Shown here piece by piece: positions 23,154-34,300 of a DNA stretch of 64,000 nucleotides. The translations under genes were made by a program, and so were the position numbers. The notes beneath the pieces are model-generated. The model saw nothing but the letters and a program-made list of their open reading frames with translations, was not told the DNA's origin and did not search any database. Source of the stretch: Glandiceps talaboti (taxonomy: Eukaryota; Hemichordata; Enteropneusta; Spengelidae); assembly GCF_964340395.1 (NCBI RefSeq), contig NC_135557.1, forward strand, positions 3,446,216 to 3,510,215. The letters are read 5' to 3'. Every line of letters starts with the position of its first letter. Positions within the stretch are counted from its first letter, which is position 1.

Positions 23154-23233
23154 CGCCACATCAATGCAGAAAGGTTGTATCTGCTTTGCAATTGTATAGG
23201 CAGATCCAACCTTGCTGCACTGACATGACGATA
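23151..23233. repeat. 83-bp imperfect hairpin next to a microsatellite
   Basis: Arms 23151-23184 and 23200-23233 pair with few mismatches (for example AAGGTTGTATCTGC against GCAGATCCAACCTT) around a 15-nt loop. The outer ends are TATCG and CGATA. Size and shape are compatible with a small fold-back element or a hairpin RNA. No transcription evidence is available. Confidence 0.65.
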
Positions 23234-24289
23234 TATATTCACACATTCGTGTACATACACATCCACCAAGCCTATATGTGCTAAAAAGCTAATAACCATT
23301 CTATAAAGTAATCACAAATAATATGTACAGATATATGACTTTATCCAGTTACTAATAACTATTTGTTTCCTTTCAACACCCATCCCGCCATTGTACCTTA
23401 CCCCACCCCAAGGTTACATTAGATTCAACACTTCCAGTGTTTGGCATTGGCTCATAGAGGGGTTACACCACTATCACTTTATTGGACCATTATTGGATTG
23501 TCTCACTTTATTGGACCAAGTACATTTTATTCCAACATTTTTTTATTTCCCCCCCCCCCCCCCCCCAGGAAATGGACTTCCTCATATTAAACCCGCTAGT
23601 GCTATTAAACTGTTGCCGGCGCTCAGAGGTATGATCTTCGAGCTATGGGAGAGTAGAACTTAAACAAAGCTAACAGACATGCAGCCTATTGGCAGATCAT
23701 CGTCTAGAAGTATGTCTACCTTGGTGCAGGCAACAGACATGTTATACGAAACTGGAGGATTAGAGATAGATATCCTGACCCATTTAATCAATACAATGGT
23801 TTCCAGGATGCTCGGCTTGGGTAAGGGTTGGCCTGAATGTCCTTGAACAAGATGTGAACCACAATTGTGCCGCAGTCAACCCAGCTGTATTCACTTCAGA
23901 TACTAATATCAGCATTCACACTTCAGTAGAGACTGGATGTATTCACTTTAGATAATATGCGTGTTGACACTTCAGTAGACACTCAGTGTATTAAATCTCT
24001 TTAGTTTTAGATGGACAGACAGCACAACATGCCTATAGCACTACTGAACCATTTCAGTTCAGTTGTACTACAAATTATGTGACAAACATATACACTCTAC
24101 AGTGTTTGAGATTTGTACCAGGTTTGGTTGAAATTAAGTCTTAGTGTCAGAGTTATGGTTAGCCATGAGACGTACACATGCACAGGTAGATTGACAGATG
24201 GATATGGGTGATTTCTATCATCCCTATTTAATTAGCTATTATCAACAAATGGCATATACTTGTACACAGTATGCTGAATATACCATAAT
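23234..24289. other. Intergenic with C-run and one exon candidate
   Basis: Apart from the candidate exon at 23569-23663, no coding region was recognised. One copy of a diverged dispersed repeat lies near 24107-24210 (TTTGTACCAGGTTTGGTTGA) and its relative near 24715-24800. Confidence 0.45.
23569..23663 (+). CDS. Possible terminal coding exon of an unidentified gene
   Basis: A C-rich tract of about 18 bases ends in CAG at 23566-23568. The following 95 bp read as an open, relatively GC-rich frame beginning NGLPHIKPASAIKLLPA and ending FELWESRT and TAA (23661-23663). Codon use looks more coding-like than the neighbours. No family is recognised, no upstream partner exon was found, and a run of C before AG can mimic an acceptor by chance. 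Confidence 0.22.
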
Positions 24290-24942
24290 GCTCTCTGATT
24301 TGTATGCTCAGACATAAGCTCTTTCAATAGGCAAAGCTCAGTGTACAGGGTTTTTTGATCAAATTTTTACTGATTAGGTTCTGAATACTTGTTTCTATTG
24401 TTTTGATATCAGTGATAGTTGGTGAAAGGAGAAGGCAATTTTACAGGATCAGATGGATTTCTAGACATGTTATGCAGAGATATACATATAAACTTGGACA
24501 ATAATATAACTATTTGACCCTGAAGGTCAAAGTCAAAGTTCAATGTGTCATGAGAAAGCTCGTCATTGATAATATGGGTGAAGACACTTAAATGAGGTCT
24601 CTGTGTTAAACTTCAAGCGTTATTGGGCAAAGTGTGATTATTTACGACAAATATGGCCGCCATTTCGCTGTTGTCGTGAGGGTTGTAAAACCAAGTGACG
24701 TACATATGCCCGCTATAACATCTGACATTTGTACCAGGTTTGGCTGAAATTGGCGCATTCATATTGGAGAGACAGGTGGATACAGACGGACGGAGAGACG
24801 AACAGAGCCCAACGTAGAAGCACCCATAGGGCTCTGCCCTTTAGGGGCTAAACATCTCAAAAATGTTTTTACATACCCTTGTGCACTTGTGAGTTTTTGA
24901 TGAAATGGAAAAGACAACATCTGAGCATACAAATCAGAGAGC
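24290..24942. mobile_element. Sequence bounded by an exact 23-bp inverted repeat
   Basis: GCTCTCTGATTTGTATGCTC (first 20 of 23) at 24290-24312 is exactly reverse-complemented at 24920-24942. The interior of about 607 bp lacks a transposase and includes one copy of the dispersed TTTGTACCAGGTTTGGCTGA repeat and CAGACGGACGGAGAGAC-like motifs. A non-autonomous DNA transposon is likely. I see no convincing target-site duplication. Confidence 0.6.
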
Positions 24943-25245
24943 TGTTGGCTATTCAGAGTACTGTGTTGTAGTGTGTGTGCCTATATCTTAGTTACTTGTC
25001 ACAATTGTCGACAGATTTACAGTTTTTACAGTTTCTATGTATTACAACATAAACCAATTATTGGTTGTGTTAGTAATTGAGAGGACATTCTTCATCCTCA
25101 AGTATACGACTATCTGACACATTATTACTGTCTACATGAACACTTGTTGTTCTATAAAGTCATACATTGCAGGTTTTAGTACCGGTGCAAGGTTGGCTGA
25201 GATCCATCGAGGATCATTCTGTTCAAGTTCCATTTTCCGATACAT

Positions 25246-25375
25246 TCATTGCGTGTCTGCCAGCCTTCTCTCAATTACTGCTCTTTGCAGTTGTTTTATA
25301 TGAGGACAGGTTTTATCCACTTTCCGAGGAGACACTATCCGTCTACCACTTTTCTTGTTGAAGAGTGACCTCCAC
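25246..25375 (-). CDS. Possible minus-strand terminal exon of an unidentified gene
   Basis: Read on the minus strand, GGCATATTGCAG precedes an open frame of 42 codons plus TGA (25246-25248), starting WRSLFNKKSGRRIVSPRK and ending QRAVIERRLADTQ. It is basic and has an acceptor-like start. There is no recognised family and no partner exon; it overlaps a plus-strand open frame (25167-25361), so one or both are chance. Confidence 0.18.
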
Positions 25376-25590
25376 CTGCAATATGCCAAAAGTTACAAAG
25401 AACATATAAATAAAAACACCAGATAAACTGGAGTATTTTTCACATTACATATTTTAATAATATACATTTCTTCAGTATTATGATAAGTGAGTTTTGAATA
25501 GTTTTTCCAATTCATTTACAACTGCTTTGTGTAAAATTCCTGAATTGGTTAAATGGGTTCATACATGTATATGGCAATATTTATAAATGC

Positions 25591-25694
25591 AACATTTTTA
25601 AATTTGAGTGGGAGATATTACATTTAAAGATAAATTTAAGATGACATATTAAACTTTTAACGTGTTATCTCCCACTCAAATTTTAAAATGTCAC
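25591..25694. repeat. 104-bp hairpin element
   Basis: Arm AAATTTGAGTGGGAGATA (around 25599-25616) pairs with TATCTCCCACTCAAATTTT (around 25667-25684). Flanking ACATTTTT and AAAATGT extend the stem. The loop is about 45 bp and AT-rich. Probably a small fold-back element. Confidence 0.7.
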
Positions 25695-27126
25695 ATTTCG
25701 TCTGAGTTCCCAGATTTGCATAGTAAATATAGAACTAGAAGAAATTGGTCTACAAATCAGGTTGGGTCAGAAAACTAGCAGACATCTTAATTTTAGTCTG
25801 TTTTAGTAATCATACTACAAGACTTAATATACCAGGTAATATTACAGACACTGCCTTCTGCCTAATAGTATTGTATTTATACACAAACTAATCATACTCA
25901 ACTGCAGTTATAATATCATAGAATGTATAAATGCATGCAAAATCAATATTATACAATGCAATACCTTACCTGGCCTGATTGTTTGTTGATGTACGTACAA
26001 CTAGGTCTGGCTGTTTCCAGCTGATAAGTTAACAGCTTCAAGCTTCAGCTACATGATCCATGCAGGGTATAAACTAGTTGTTGGGACATTGAATGAATAT
26101 TCAAAATATTCCATAAATATGACAGGGACCATTGCCACTAATCATGAAACTGAGTGTTATTCAAGTAGTTCAAAATGTTCTCAAGCATGGCTATGACAAT
26201 TGTACTTTTACACGTATTTTCCCATCACAGTTATCAGCATTTCATATTGCATCATTTTCTCAAATCCCTGGTTTGCAAGGAAGTACAGAGTTTGCTCCGT
26301 GGAATCTTTCCATTAGCAATATATACTTTCAAGTTTCACCTTCTTTGCATGGTATCCCTAGTCTTGCTGCTATACGTTCGGGCTTTCTTTCGATACTATA
26401 AGCGAACAAAGTTCGCAGTGAGGGCTTGCCCGAACAGTCTAGCTAATGTCATTTTCAGACTGGACATTCCATTGAGATTAGTGGGTTGGGCCTTGTATGC
26501 ATATATATACTTTAATATATTCAATCTCTGCATGCAGGTGTTGACAAACACATTTATGTCATTACTATATCTTATCAGTTTATGGTAATTGTGTTTGATG
26601 AGTGTGTAGACGTTGTCATTCACACATTTTAGTTAACGCATTGGTGGTTATTTTTACAAGCCCCTCCTTAAGCTGAATATGCATGAAAAATTAGCTATTC
26701 TCCTCTGTTTGTGCTTGTTGCTAATACGGTTCTCTGATTGGCAGTTATTTATATCCTGATGACATTTGCTAGACATCTGATGTTCCATCCTCGATAGCGA
26801 TGTTCGGCGTGTGTCGTATTCTATCGGAAGAACATCCGAGGTCTAGCAGATAGACTATGGTATCCCATGATCCATGGTCTATCCATCCTTGTTCTGCGAC
26901 CTCGGAGTCTGTGTTGATGATACATTTCATCAATGATCAAGTCTACAAATTATAAGATAGTTCCTCTTATGGGCAACAGGTAATGGTTGTATATCTGATT
27001 TTCTTCGCCGGGAATTTTGAAACTCAATTATATGAAAATACATTCCGTTCACCCCTAAATCTCCAAGAGTATGCAATGTTTCGCCTGGAACACATGTATG
27101 ACTGCACTTTCCTACCGGGTTTGCTT

Positions 27127-27138
27127 TGCGCATGCGCA
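27127..27138. promoter_or_regulatory. NRF-1-like palindromic site
   Basis: TGCGCATGCGCA matches the NRF-1 consensus (core GCGCATGCGC), which marks many animal housekeeping promoters. In this AT-rich region it stands out, but no adjacent gene start is recognised, so the role is uncertain. Confidence 0.35.
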
Positions 27139-27252
27139 TTACTTTTGTCATGCTTCTGTACAGATCCAGAGATCGTTCGTCAGTGGGACCTTGGATGCGG
27201 ATATACATGTATAGGGACACATCCAGTGGTTTGCATAGCCTGTTTAGGGCGT

Positions 27253-27310
27253 TTGCGGTATATTCCGTTCAACATATACGGTATGACAGATTAAGCGGAA
27301 TATACCGCAA
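27253..27310. repeat. Perfect 15-bp inverted repeat
   Basis: TTGCGGTATATTCCG at 27253-27267 and its exact reverse complement at 27296-27310, with a 28-bp spacer containing ATATACGGTAT. GC-containing arms make chance less likely than for the AT-rich hairpins. Confidence 0.7.
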
Positions 27311-27509
27311 GCTCCATAAAAAGGCCATGGTTTTCTAACTCGAATACAACTTTTTTTATGTTTACAATTGTAATTAATATTTTACCAGGTCATTTTTGTT
27401 CTAATTCGAAGCATTACGATAGTTGGTCAATACAATAGTTGGTGAATATCTAATCTGATTAAAATCCGATGTAGATGTCGGCTAATCGTTCATTGCTATT
27501 TTACTTTCG

Positions 27510-29113
27510 TTATTTTGCCTGAATTGACCTTTTTGGTACATGTTTTACATTTTTTAAATGTAAACATGTACCAAGAAGGTCAATTTCCAGAAATCCATTG
27601 GTAAAATTTGCATAAGCCAAATGTACATCCTGACACTGTAGCACTTGGTCCCAACTCTTAGATTTTATATCATCTCTAAAAGCTTCTGTCTGAAAGTTTC
27701 TATAATCTGGCATGTATGCAATGGCAGAAGATGGAGATGGTATATCAATTGAAGCAAAAAAAAGCAAAAATTGGTAAATGATCTGAAATATCTGAAATTA
27801 TTGTACCCGCCTTGATTTGCTTACCAGTGACATAGGCGTAAAGATGATCTATAATTGTTGAAGTGTTTTTCGTAATTCTAGTAGGGCAGGTTATTGTTTG
27901 TTCAAAATTAAAACATGCTAAAGTGTCTAACAAGTTAATCCCTCTAGAGTTGGGTGGACTGCTTAAATCAATGTTCAAATCCCCAACAAGAAAACAACCC
28001 TTATACTTATTTGTAAGTGAGGCAATTGTATTTTCTAGACTAGCAATAAAATCACCATAATTTGTATTTGGAGGTCTGTACAATGCCCCTACTAAATATT
28101 CAGTTTTACCGATTTTAACCGCATTACTGATTTCAACATTCAACATATTGTAATTTATTGACTCGTGAAGATACATCCCAACCACTCCCCTCTACCTTGG
28201 TGCCTTGTATTAATTTCAAATGAATAGTTGGGCAGATTGTACAAATTTCTATCCTCTACTTGCCACATTTTGGGCAGCGCAATTACTTTAAATTGGGTTT
28301 CCACACATTCCCCATAAAATTACTTTAAACTATCATAGTTCTTCCTCAAAGACCTAATATTCAGGTGAGAGATAGATTAAAGATAGATAACATATATTAT
28401 CATTAACAACAAACTCATCATTGAATTGACCCAAAGAGTAATTTGTACATCTAATATCATTGATAAGTATATCGGGATTATCGGAAAACAAATCCATGAA
28501 AGTCTAAAGATTCGTACAAAACATATGATCTCAGATGTGAATTATACAATTTGGTCGAGATCATGTTCATTTCTTATCACTAAAACAGCTGATTGTTCAC
28601 TTTTCTTCACATGAACTTGACTATTCCGTGTCCATACATACATGTACTTGTAGTGTGCTGATTTGCGCTTCATGTTCGTCATTTTGAAGAGTTTACGTGC
28701 TTGTGGTGCAAGATTTTCATTTATGTTAGTGGTAATGTTCGCAAGTTTCTTTTTTGTACGAGTAGATGTGATCGCGTTTCTTTATGTGAAAAAATCTAAG
28801 TAGATCTGGCACCATTACCTGTATGCTTCTGTGTGTGACCTCAATGTCAGTTTCCATGATCTCTGGGTCGATCTTTCCATGATCTCTGGGTCGACTCTTG
28901 TCGTACTCTTACTGTAATCGCGTCTGTGTTTTCTCTCCGATCTGTACTTTCTGGTATTCCATGTAATTCTATGTTCTCTCGTCTACTGTACTGGTTCAAA
29001 CTTGCTGTAGATTTCTCAAGCTCTGTGATGCGACTGATTAGATGATCATTGACTTCTTTGCTTTCTTGACTTTCAAGCTCAAGTGCAGAAACTCGCACAC
29101 AATTCTTCCACAA
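27510..29113 (-). pseudogene. Broken CR1/L2/Jockey-type non-LTR retrotransposon (ORF1 and endonuclease regions)
   Basis: On the minus strand, 29113-28847 encodes an ORF1-like coiled coil (RITELEKSTASLNQYSRREN, then IELHGIPES). Next, about 28450-28200 carries the start of an endonuclease domain with a LNIRSLRKNYDSL motif. 28185-27745 gives its C-terminal half (YLVGALYRPPNTNYGDF, LVGDLNIDL, ISDHLPIF, the SDH catalytic-type motif). 27767-27510 continues after a frameshift into the linker preceding the reverse transcriptase (SWDQVLQCQDVHLAYANF). No reverse transcriptase is present and several stops and frameshifts occur, so it is a dead fragment. Confidence 0.8.
27522..27587. repeat. Hairpin at the truncated end of the non-LTR element
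   Basis: TTGACCTTTTTGGTACATGT (27524 onward) is mirrored by ACATGTACCAAGAAGGTCAA ending at 27582, with an AT-rich loop. The inverted copy begins exactly where homology to the retroelement linker ends. Confidence 0.7.
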
Positions 29114-30443
29114 GTCCGTTGAAGAAATCTAGTGATGAATTAATTGTGCTTTGGGATTCTTTGAGTTCGGCAATGCTAGTCAGTAGTGCTGGTATATGTG
29201 TCTAATTTGTGAACAGATTTCTGCAAATTATATTGTTTGTGGCATGGCATAGCAACTAGAGTTGTTGATGTGGAAGAGCCTGTTGATCGAGATGGAACTT
29301 AGTTTTTCTTGTTCGGCATTGTGATGAGCACAGATGTTTACATTACAAAATGACACATTGACTATAGAAAATAGACAGCAGCTAAATACTGATAATTAAG
29401 TTGAACTTGAACTAATGCTAGATTCTGCACGGTGGCTTCTACAGTTGATCAAGAATGTCATCTCACATTTGTTGATAAATATGGTAACTTTCCACCAAAC
29501 CCGTTGTTATATAGTTACTCGCTCCAGTCCTTTGGATGCTTGATACATAAACATTTGATGAGGGAAATTGCCAAATATACAGTGAAATTTTGGCCTGTAA
29601 CCGGAGACAATGTATCGATACTTTACACTCAGGAACAGCGCCCTCAGTACTCATATCTGTGCCCACTACACACACACACACACACACACCAACACACACA
29701 TATATATGTATATATTGCCCCTATATAATTTAGCCCTATATATGTGTCACTTTCATATTGCATCATTTGCCTGAAGGGCACGTCATTTATTTTTTGGTTC
29801 ACCATTTACCTGAGTCTGTAAGGTACGCCATGACGGGGCGCCCTCACACATTACTTTAATATATGCATCATTTGCCTGGTGTAAATTTTTACATGGCACA
29901 TCTGTCTTGTGTGTAATTTGATACTAGGTACATCAGTTATCTTGTGTCATTTATTTTTATGATGCACCATGCATGTGTAGCTTATTTTCAATTTTTCATG
30001 TGTGCATCATTTATATTCATAGTGCGTTACATGCCTTATGTGTTATTTATTTTCATATGCTAATCACTTGCCCTTATGTGTGTTATTTGTTCTCACAGAT
30101 GTCACTTACGTTAGCATGTATAAAACAGTTATTTTGCATTCATCATCATCGCACATCGAATGTAGAAGAATAACAAAAAGTAAGTAACTTATAGATGACA
30201 CTTACCACTCTTAGCCATCAGGTGTAGATGATGTATGCTTGATATCTTGTAGATATAATAGACATTGCCTTGAATGACAGCCACAAAAGGCAGATGATAG
30301 TACTTTCAGTTGATCAGTATATGTATAGATAACTAACGGTATAATTTATTTAAATTTTCATCCTTCAAGACTAAATGGAATTTACTGTGAGCACTGTAAA
30401 CAGCTGCAGGTTATGATATGGCAAGTCTGGCAAAAAGGTCCCC
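29114..30443. other. Intergenic, repeat-like, no gene
   Basis: A short CA tract lies near 29669-29690. Roughly 29750-30110 looks like a strongly diverged tandem series built on phrases such as GTCATTTATTTT, GCATCATTTGCCTG and TTATTTTCAT at about 45 to 55-bp spacing. No coding feature was recognised. Confidence 0.4.
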
Positions 30444-30478
30444 TGAACGTTAGACTATTTCTAACAGTCTAACGTTCA
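30444..30478. repeat. Perfect 13-bp inverted repeat
   Basis: TGAACGTTAGACT and AGTCTAACGTTCA flank a 9-nt loop (ATTTCTAAC). Confidence 0.75.
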
Positions 30479-30582
30479 TATTATCTAGTCAATGCTAGGG
30501 GTGTCATCGCTGCCAAGCAATTCTTTGTCGCCTTTTTTTGAGTTGCCATAACATATCCAAGAGGGGGTGGGGGTGGCAAGTT

Positions 30583-30714
<132 letters not shown>

Positions 30715-30743
30715 TTGACTGTGAATAATGTCAAGGGCACTCT

Positions 30744-30772
30744 CAAACATACAAACATAGTTTGTATGTTTG
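30744..30772. repeat. Perfect 13-bp inverted repeat
   Basis: CAAACATACAAAC and GTTTGTATGTTTG around the trinucleotide ATA, 32 bp after the CA tract. Confidence 0.72.
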
Positions 30773-31080
30773 GTGTAAAATAACTTGAATATGATACTTG
30801 TCGGAGATGACGAACGCAGATGGAAACGCGGTGAGGATAACAAAAACGGACGCAGTGAAATTGGAGACGGCGGCAGAACTGTGAAATTTGTGTCTGTGGA
30901 TGTTAGGTATGAGAGAAAGGCCATAGACAGGCAAGTGAAAATACTACCGACCAACCGACCAACCGGTCACCAACCAAACCTAGCCTGAGGACAACCAAAA
31001 ATCAGAAGAAAGAGAAAAAGATGAAATGTTTGTGTACATGTAATACCGACAGCGAAAAAGGACCGAGACGCGAGGTTGTT

Positions 31081-31137
31081 GACGATGACGATGACGATGA
31101 CGACGACGACGACGACGAAGACGACGAAAACGATGAT
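31081..31137. repeat. (GAC/GAT)n trinucleotide tract
   Basis: GATGACGATGACGATGACGA, then GACGAC runs. Serine-rich or Asp-rich open frames are by-products. Confidence 0.9.
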
Positions 31138-31197
31138 ATTATTATTTTTAATGTGGATTTTGGGAAAGAGAAAGGGGAAGGGTTATAGAAACAAGTC

Positions 31198-31232
31198 ACT
31201 CATTCATTCATTCATTCATTCATTCATTCAAT
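31198..31232. repeat. (CATT)n microsatellite
   Basis: About eight CATT units just outside the left edge of the 421-bp array. Confidence 0.92.
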
Positions 31233-31275
31233 CAATCATATTTAAAAAAGAAAAAAATTACAATTTCATCAACTT

Positions 31276-31320
31276 TTAATAATCACATTCTTGGGTCTTC
31301 ATATTCATCCTGGGTCCATC
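31276..31320 (-). CDS. Possible terminal exon of the repeat-exon gene
   Basis: In the diverged left-edge unit, the minus strand reads AATTCACTTTAG, then GATGGACCCAGG, homologous to the start of the 81-nt module. It continues in the same frame for 14 codons (DGPRMNMKTQECDY) to TAA at 31276-31278. An ATTAAA hexamer on the minus strand at 31147-31152 could serve polyadenylation. It may instead be only a decayed module. Confidence 0.3.
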   Translation of the reverse strand, partial: DGPRMNMKTQECDY

Positions 31321-34300
31321 CTAAAGTGAATTAATCAAAGTATTTATTGAAACAACATCCATTCGAATTGTAATATTTACTAAATCCTTAAACAAAATTT
31401 CTAATATCTAATATTCCAGTGTGTAATGTGGTTCATATAATACATGACTATCGTTCTCCATCATGGCATTGTGAAATTATTTCACAACAAGTTTCTATGT
31501 CATTCATTTTCCAGTGTTCTACATATGAGCCAAAACACTCAAAAATGCTAGAACTTCGCCTGAGCTCTAAAAAATATTACTGCTGATAATATCCTGATTG
31601 AATATATACAATAAACAATACATTTACCTATTGAATGATTATGTTTACATTAAAAATTACAATTACTCACTATGACCTGCTTGTCATGTGCTTAGTACTG
31701 ACAAAAGAACTTTTTGATAACTTGTACTTTCCATTACAGATGGGAAAAGAATATTGTGCAACAAAACTTAATGACCATTTTCAGTAACTTTACAATTCCA
31801 AAATCTTCACTTACTTCTTCTGCTTCTTGATTGGCTGTCTGATCTTCTTCTGCCATCTGTGTTCGTGCCATCTTCCTTGGCCTTGGGGTTCCATCCTGAA
31901 AGGAATAAATCAAACAATACAGTATGAACTTATTGATGGAATGAAATAAAAGTCATTTAGATTCTAAAATTTACACTTAAAGTTGCCACTACTCAAATTA
32001 ACCTCTTTGAAAAGATATTACAACTGATAATAAAATTATGATAATCTCCAAAATATTACTTCATTCAGCTACAATCTACTTGTGACATAAGGTTGTCACT
32101 ACTTGTCATGTGCTTAGTACTGACAAAAGTCCTTTTAGTTAACTTGTACTTTCAAATGGTGAAGGAAAACAATATTGGGCAACAAAACCTAATGACCATT
32201 TTCAGTAATTTTACAATTCCAAAATCTTCACTTACTTCTTCCGCTTCTTGATTGGCTGTCTGATCTTCATCTGTCATCTGTGTTCGTGCCATCTTCCTTG
32301 GCCTTGGGGTTCCATCCTGAAAGGAATTAATCAAACAATACAGTATGAACTTATTGATGGAATGTAATAACAGTCATTTCATTTTTAATATTTACTCTTA
32401 AAGTTGTCACTACTCAATTTAACCTTTTTGAAAAGATATTACCACTGATAATAAAGTTATTCTAATCTCCAAAATATTACTTCATTCAGCTACAATCTAC
32501 TTGTGACACAAGGTTGTCACTACTTGTCATGTGCTTAGTACTGATAAAAGACCCATTAGTTAACTTGTACTTTCCATTGGTGAAGGAAAACAATATTGGG
32601 CAACAAAACCTAATGACCATTTTCAGTAATTTTACAATTCCAAAATCTTCACTTACTTCTTCCGCTTCTTGATTGGCTGTCTGATCTTCATCTGTCATCT
32701 GTGTTCGTGCCATCTTCCTTGGCCTTGGGGTTCCATCCTGAAAGGAATAAATCAAACAATACAGTATGAACTTATTGATGGAATGAAATAACAGTCATTT
32801 CAATTTTAATATTTACTCTTAAAGTTGTCACTACTCAATTTAACCTTTTTAAAAAGATATTACCACTGATAATAAAGTTATTCTAATCTCCAAAATATTA
32901 CTTCATTCAGCTAAAATCTACTTGTGACACAAGGTTGTCACTACTTGTCATGTGCTTAGTACTGACAAAAGACCCTTTAGTTAACTTGTACTTTCCATTG
33001 GTGAAGAAAAAAACAATATTGGGCAACAAAACCTAATGACAATTATCAATAATTTTACAATTCCAAAATCTTCACTTACTTCTTCCGCTTCTTGATTGGC
33101 TGTCTGATCTTCATCTGTCATCTGTGTTCGTGCCATCTTCCTTGGCCTTGGGGTTCCATCCTGAAAGGAATTAAACAAACAATACAGTATGAACTTATTG
33201 ATGGAATGAAATAACAGTCATTTCAATTTTAATATTTACTCTTACCTTTTTGAAAAGATATTACCACTGGCACTGATAATAAAGTTATACTAATCTTCAA
33301 AATATAACTTCATTCAGCTACAATCTACTTGTGACACAAGGTTGTCACTACTTGTCATGTGCTTAGTTCTGACAAAAGACCCTTTAGTTAACTTGTACTT
33401 TCCATTGGTGAAGAAAAAAAACAATATTGGGCAACAAAACATAATGACCATTTTCAGTAATTTTACAATTCCAAAATCTTCACTTACTTCTTCCGCTTCT
33501 TGATTTGCTGTCTGATCTTCATCTGTCATCTGTGTTCGTGCCATCTTCCTTGGCCTTGGGGTTCCATCCTGAAAGGAATAAATCAAACAATACAGTATGA
33601 ACTTATTGATGGAATGAAATAACAGTCATTTCAATTTTAATATTTACTCTTAAAGTTGTCACTACTCAATTTAACCTTTTTGAAAAGATATTACCACTGA
33701 TAATAAAGTTATGCTAATCTCCAAAATATAACTTCATTCAGCTACAATCTACTTGTGACACAAGGTTGTCACTTCTTGTCATGTGCTTAGTTCTGACAAA
33801 AGACCCTTTAGTTAACTTGTACTTTCCATTGGTGAAGGAAAACAATATTGGGCAACAAAACCTAATGACCATTTTCAATAATTTTACAATTCCAAAATCT
33901 TCACTTACTTCTTCCGCTTCTTGATTGGCTGTCTGATCTTCATCTGTTATCTATCTTCGTGCCATCTTCCTTGGCCTTGGGGTTCCATCCTGAAAGGAAT
34001 TAATCAAACAATACAGTATGAACTTATTGATGGAATGAAATAACAGTCATTTCAATTTTAAAATGTACTCTTAAAGTTGTCATACTCAATTTAACCTTTT
34101 TAAAAAGATATTACCACTGATAATAAAGTTATTCTAATCTCCAAAATATAACTTCATTCAGCTAAAATCTACTTGTGACACAAGGTTGTCACTACTTGTC
34201 ATGTGCTTAGTACTGATAAAAGACCCTTTAGTTAACTTGTACTTTCCATTGGTGAAGAAAAAAACAATATTGGGCAACAAAACCTAATGACAATTATCAC

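Larger units (their letters stand above)
24943..27509. other. Intergenic, no secure gene
   Basis: Open frames at 26132-26623 overlap in several frames and resemble nothing known. Holds a hairpin (25591-25694), a GCGCATGCGC palindrome (27127-27138), a 15-bp inverted repeat (27253-27310) and a weak minus-strand exon candidate (25246-25375). Confidence 0.45.

Noticed and set aside
22742-23299. A 185-codon Cys/Met/Tyr/Val frame and overlapping long frames on both strands
   Set aside because: CATA and CA microsatellite translations; the longest open frames in the window but without real coding content.
26132-26623. Frames of 75-137 codons
   Set aside because: Mutually overlapping in several frames and on both strands, with no domain, splice or codon signal.
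19870-29870. Shared GTGTGAGGGCGCCC motif (about 19893 and, inverted, about 29855) as a regulatory site
   Set aside because: Only two short copies, probably part of a dispersed repeat; nothing links them to a promoter.
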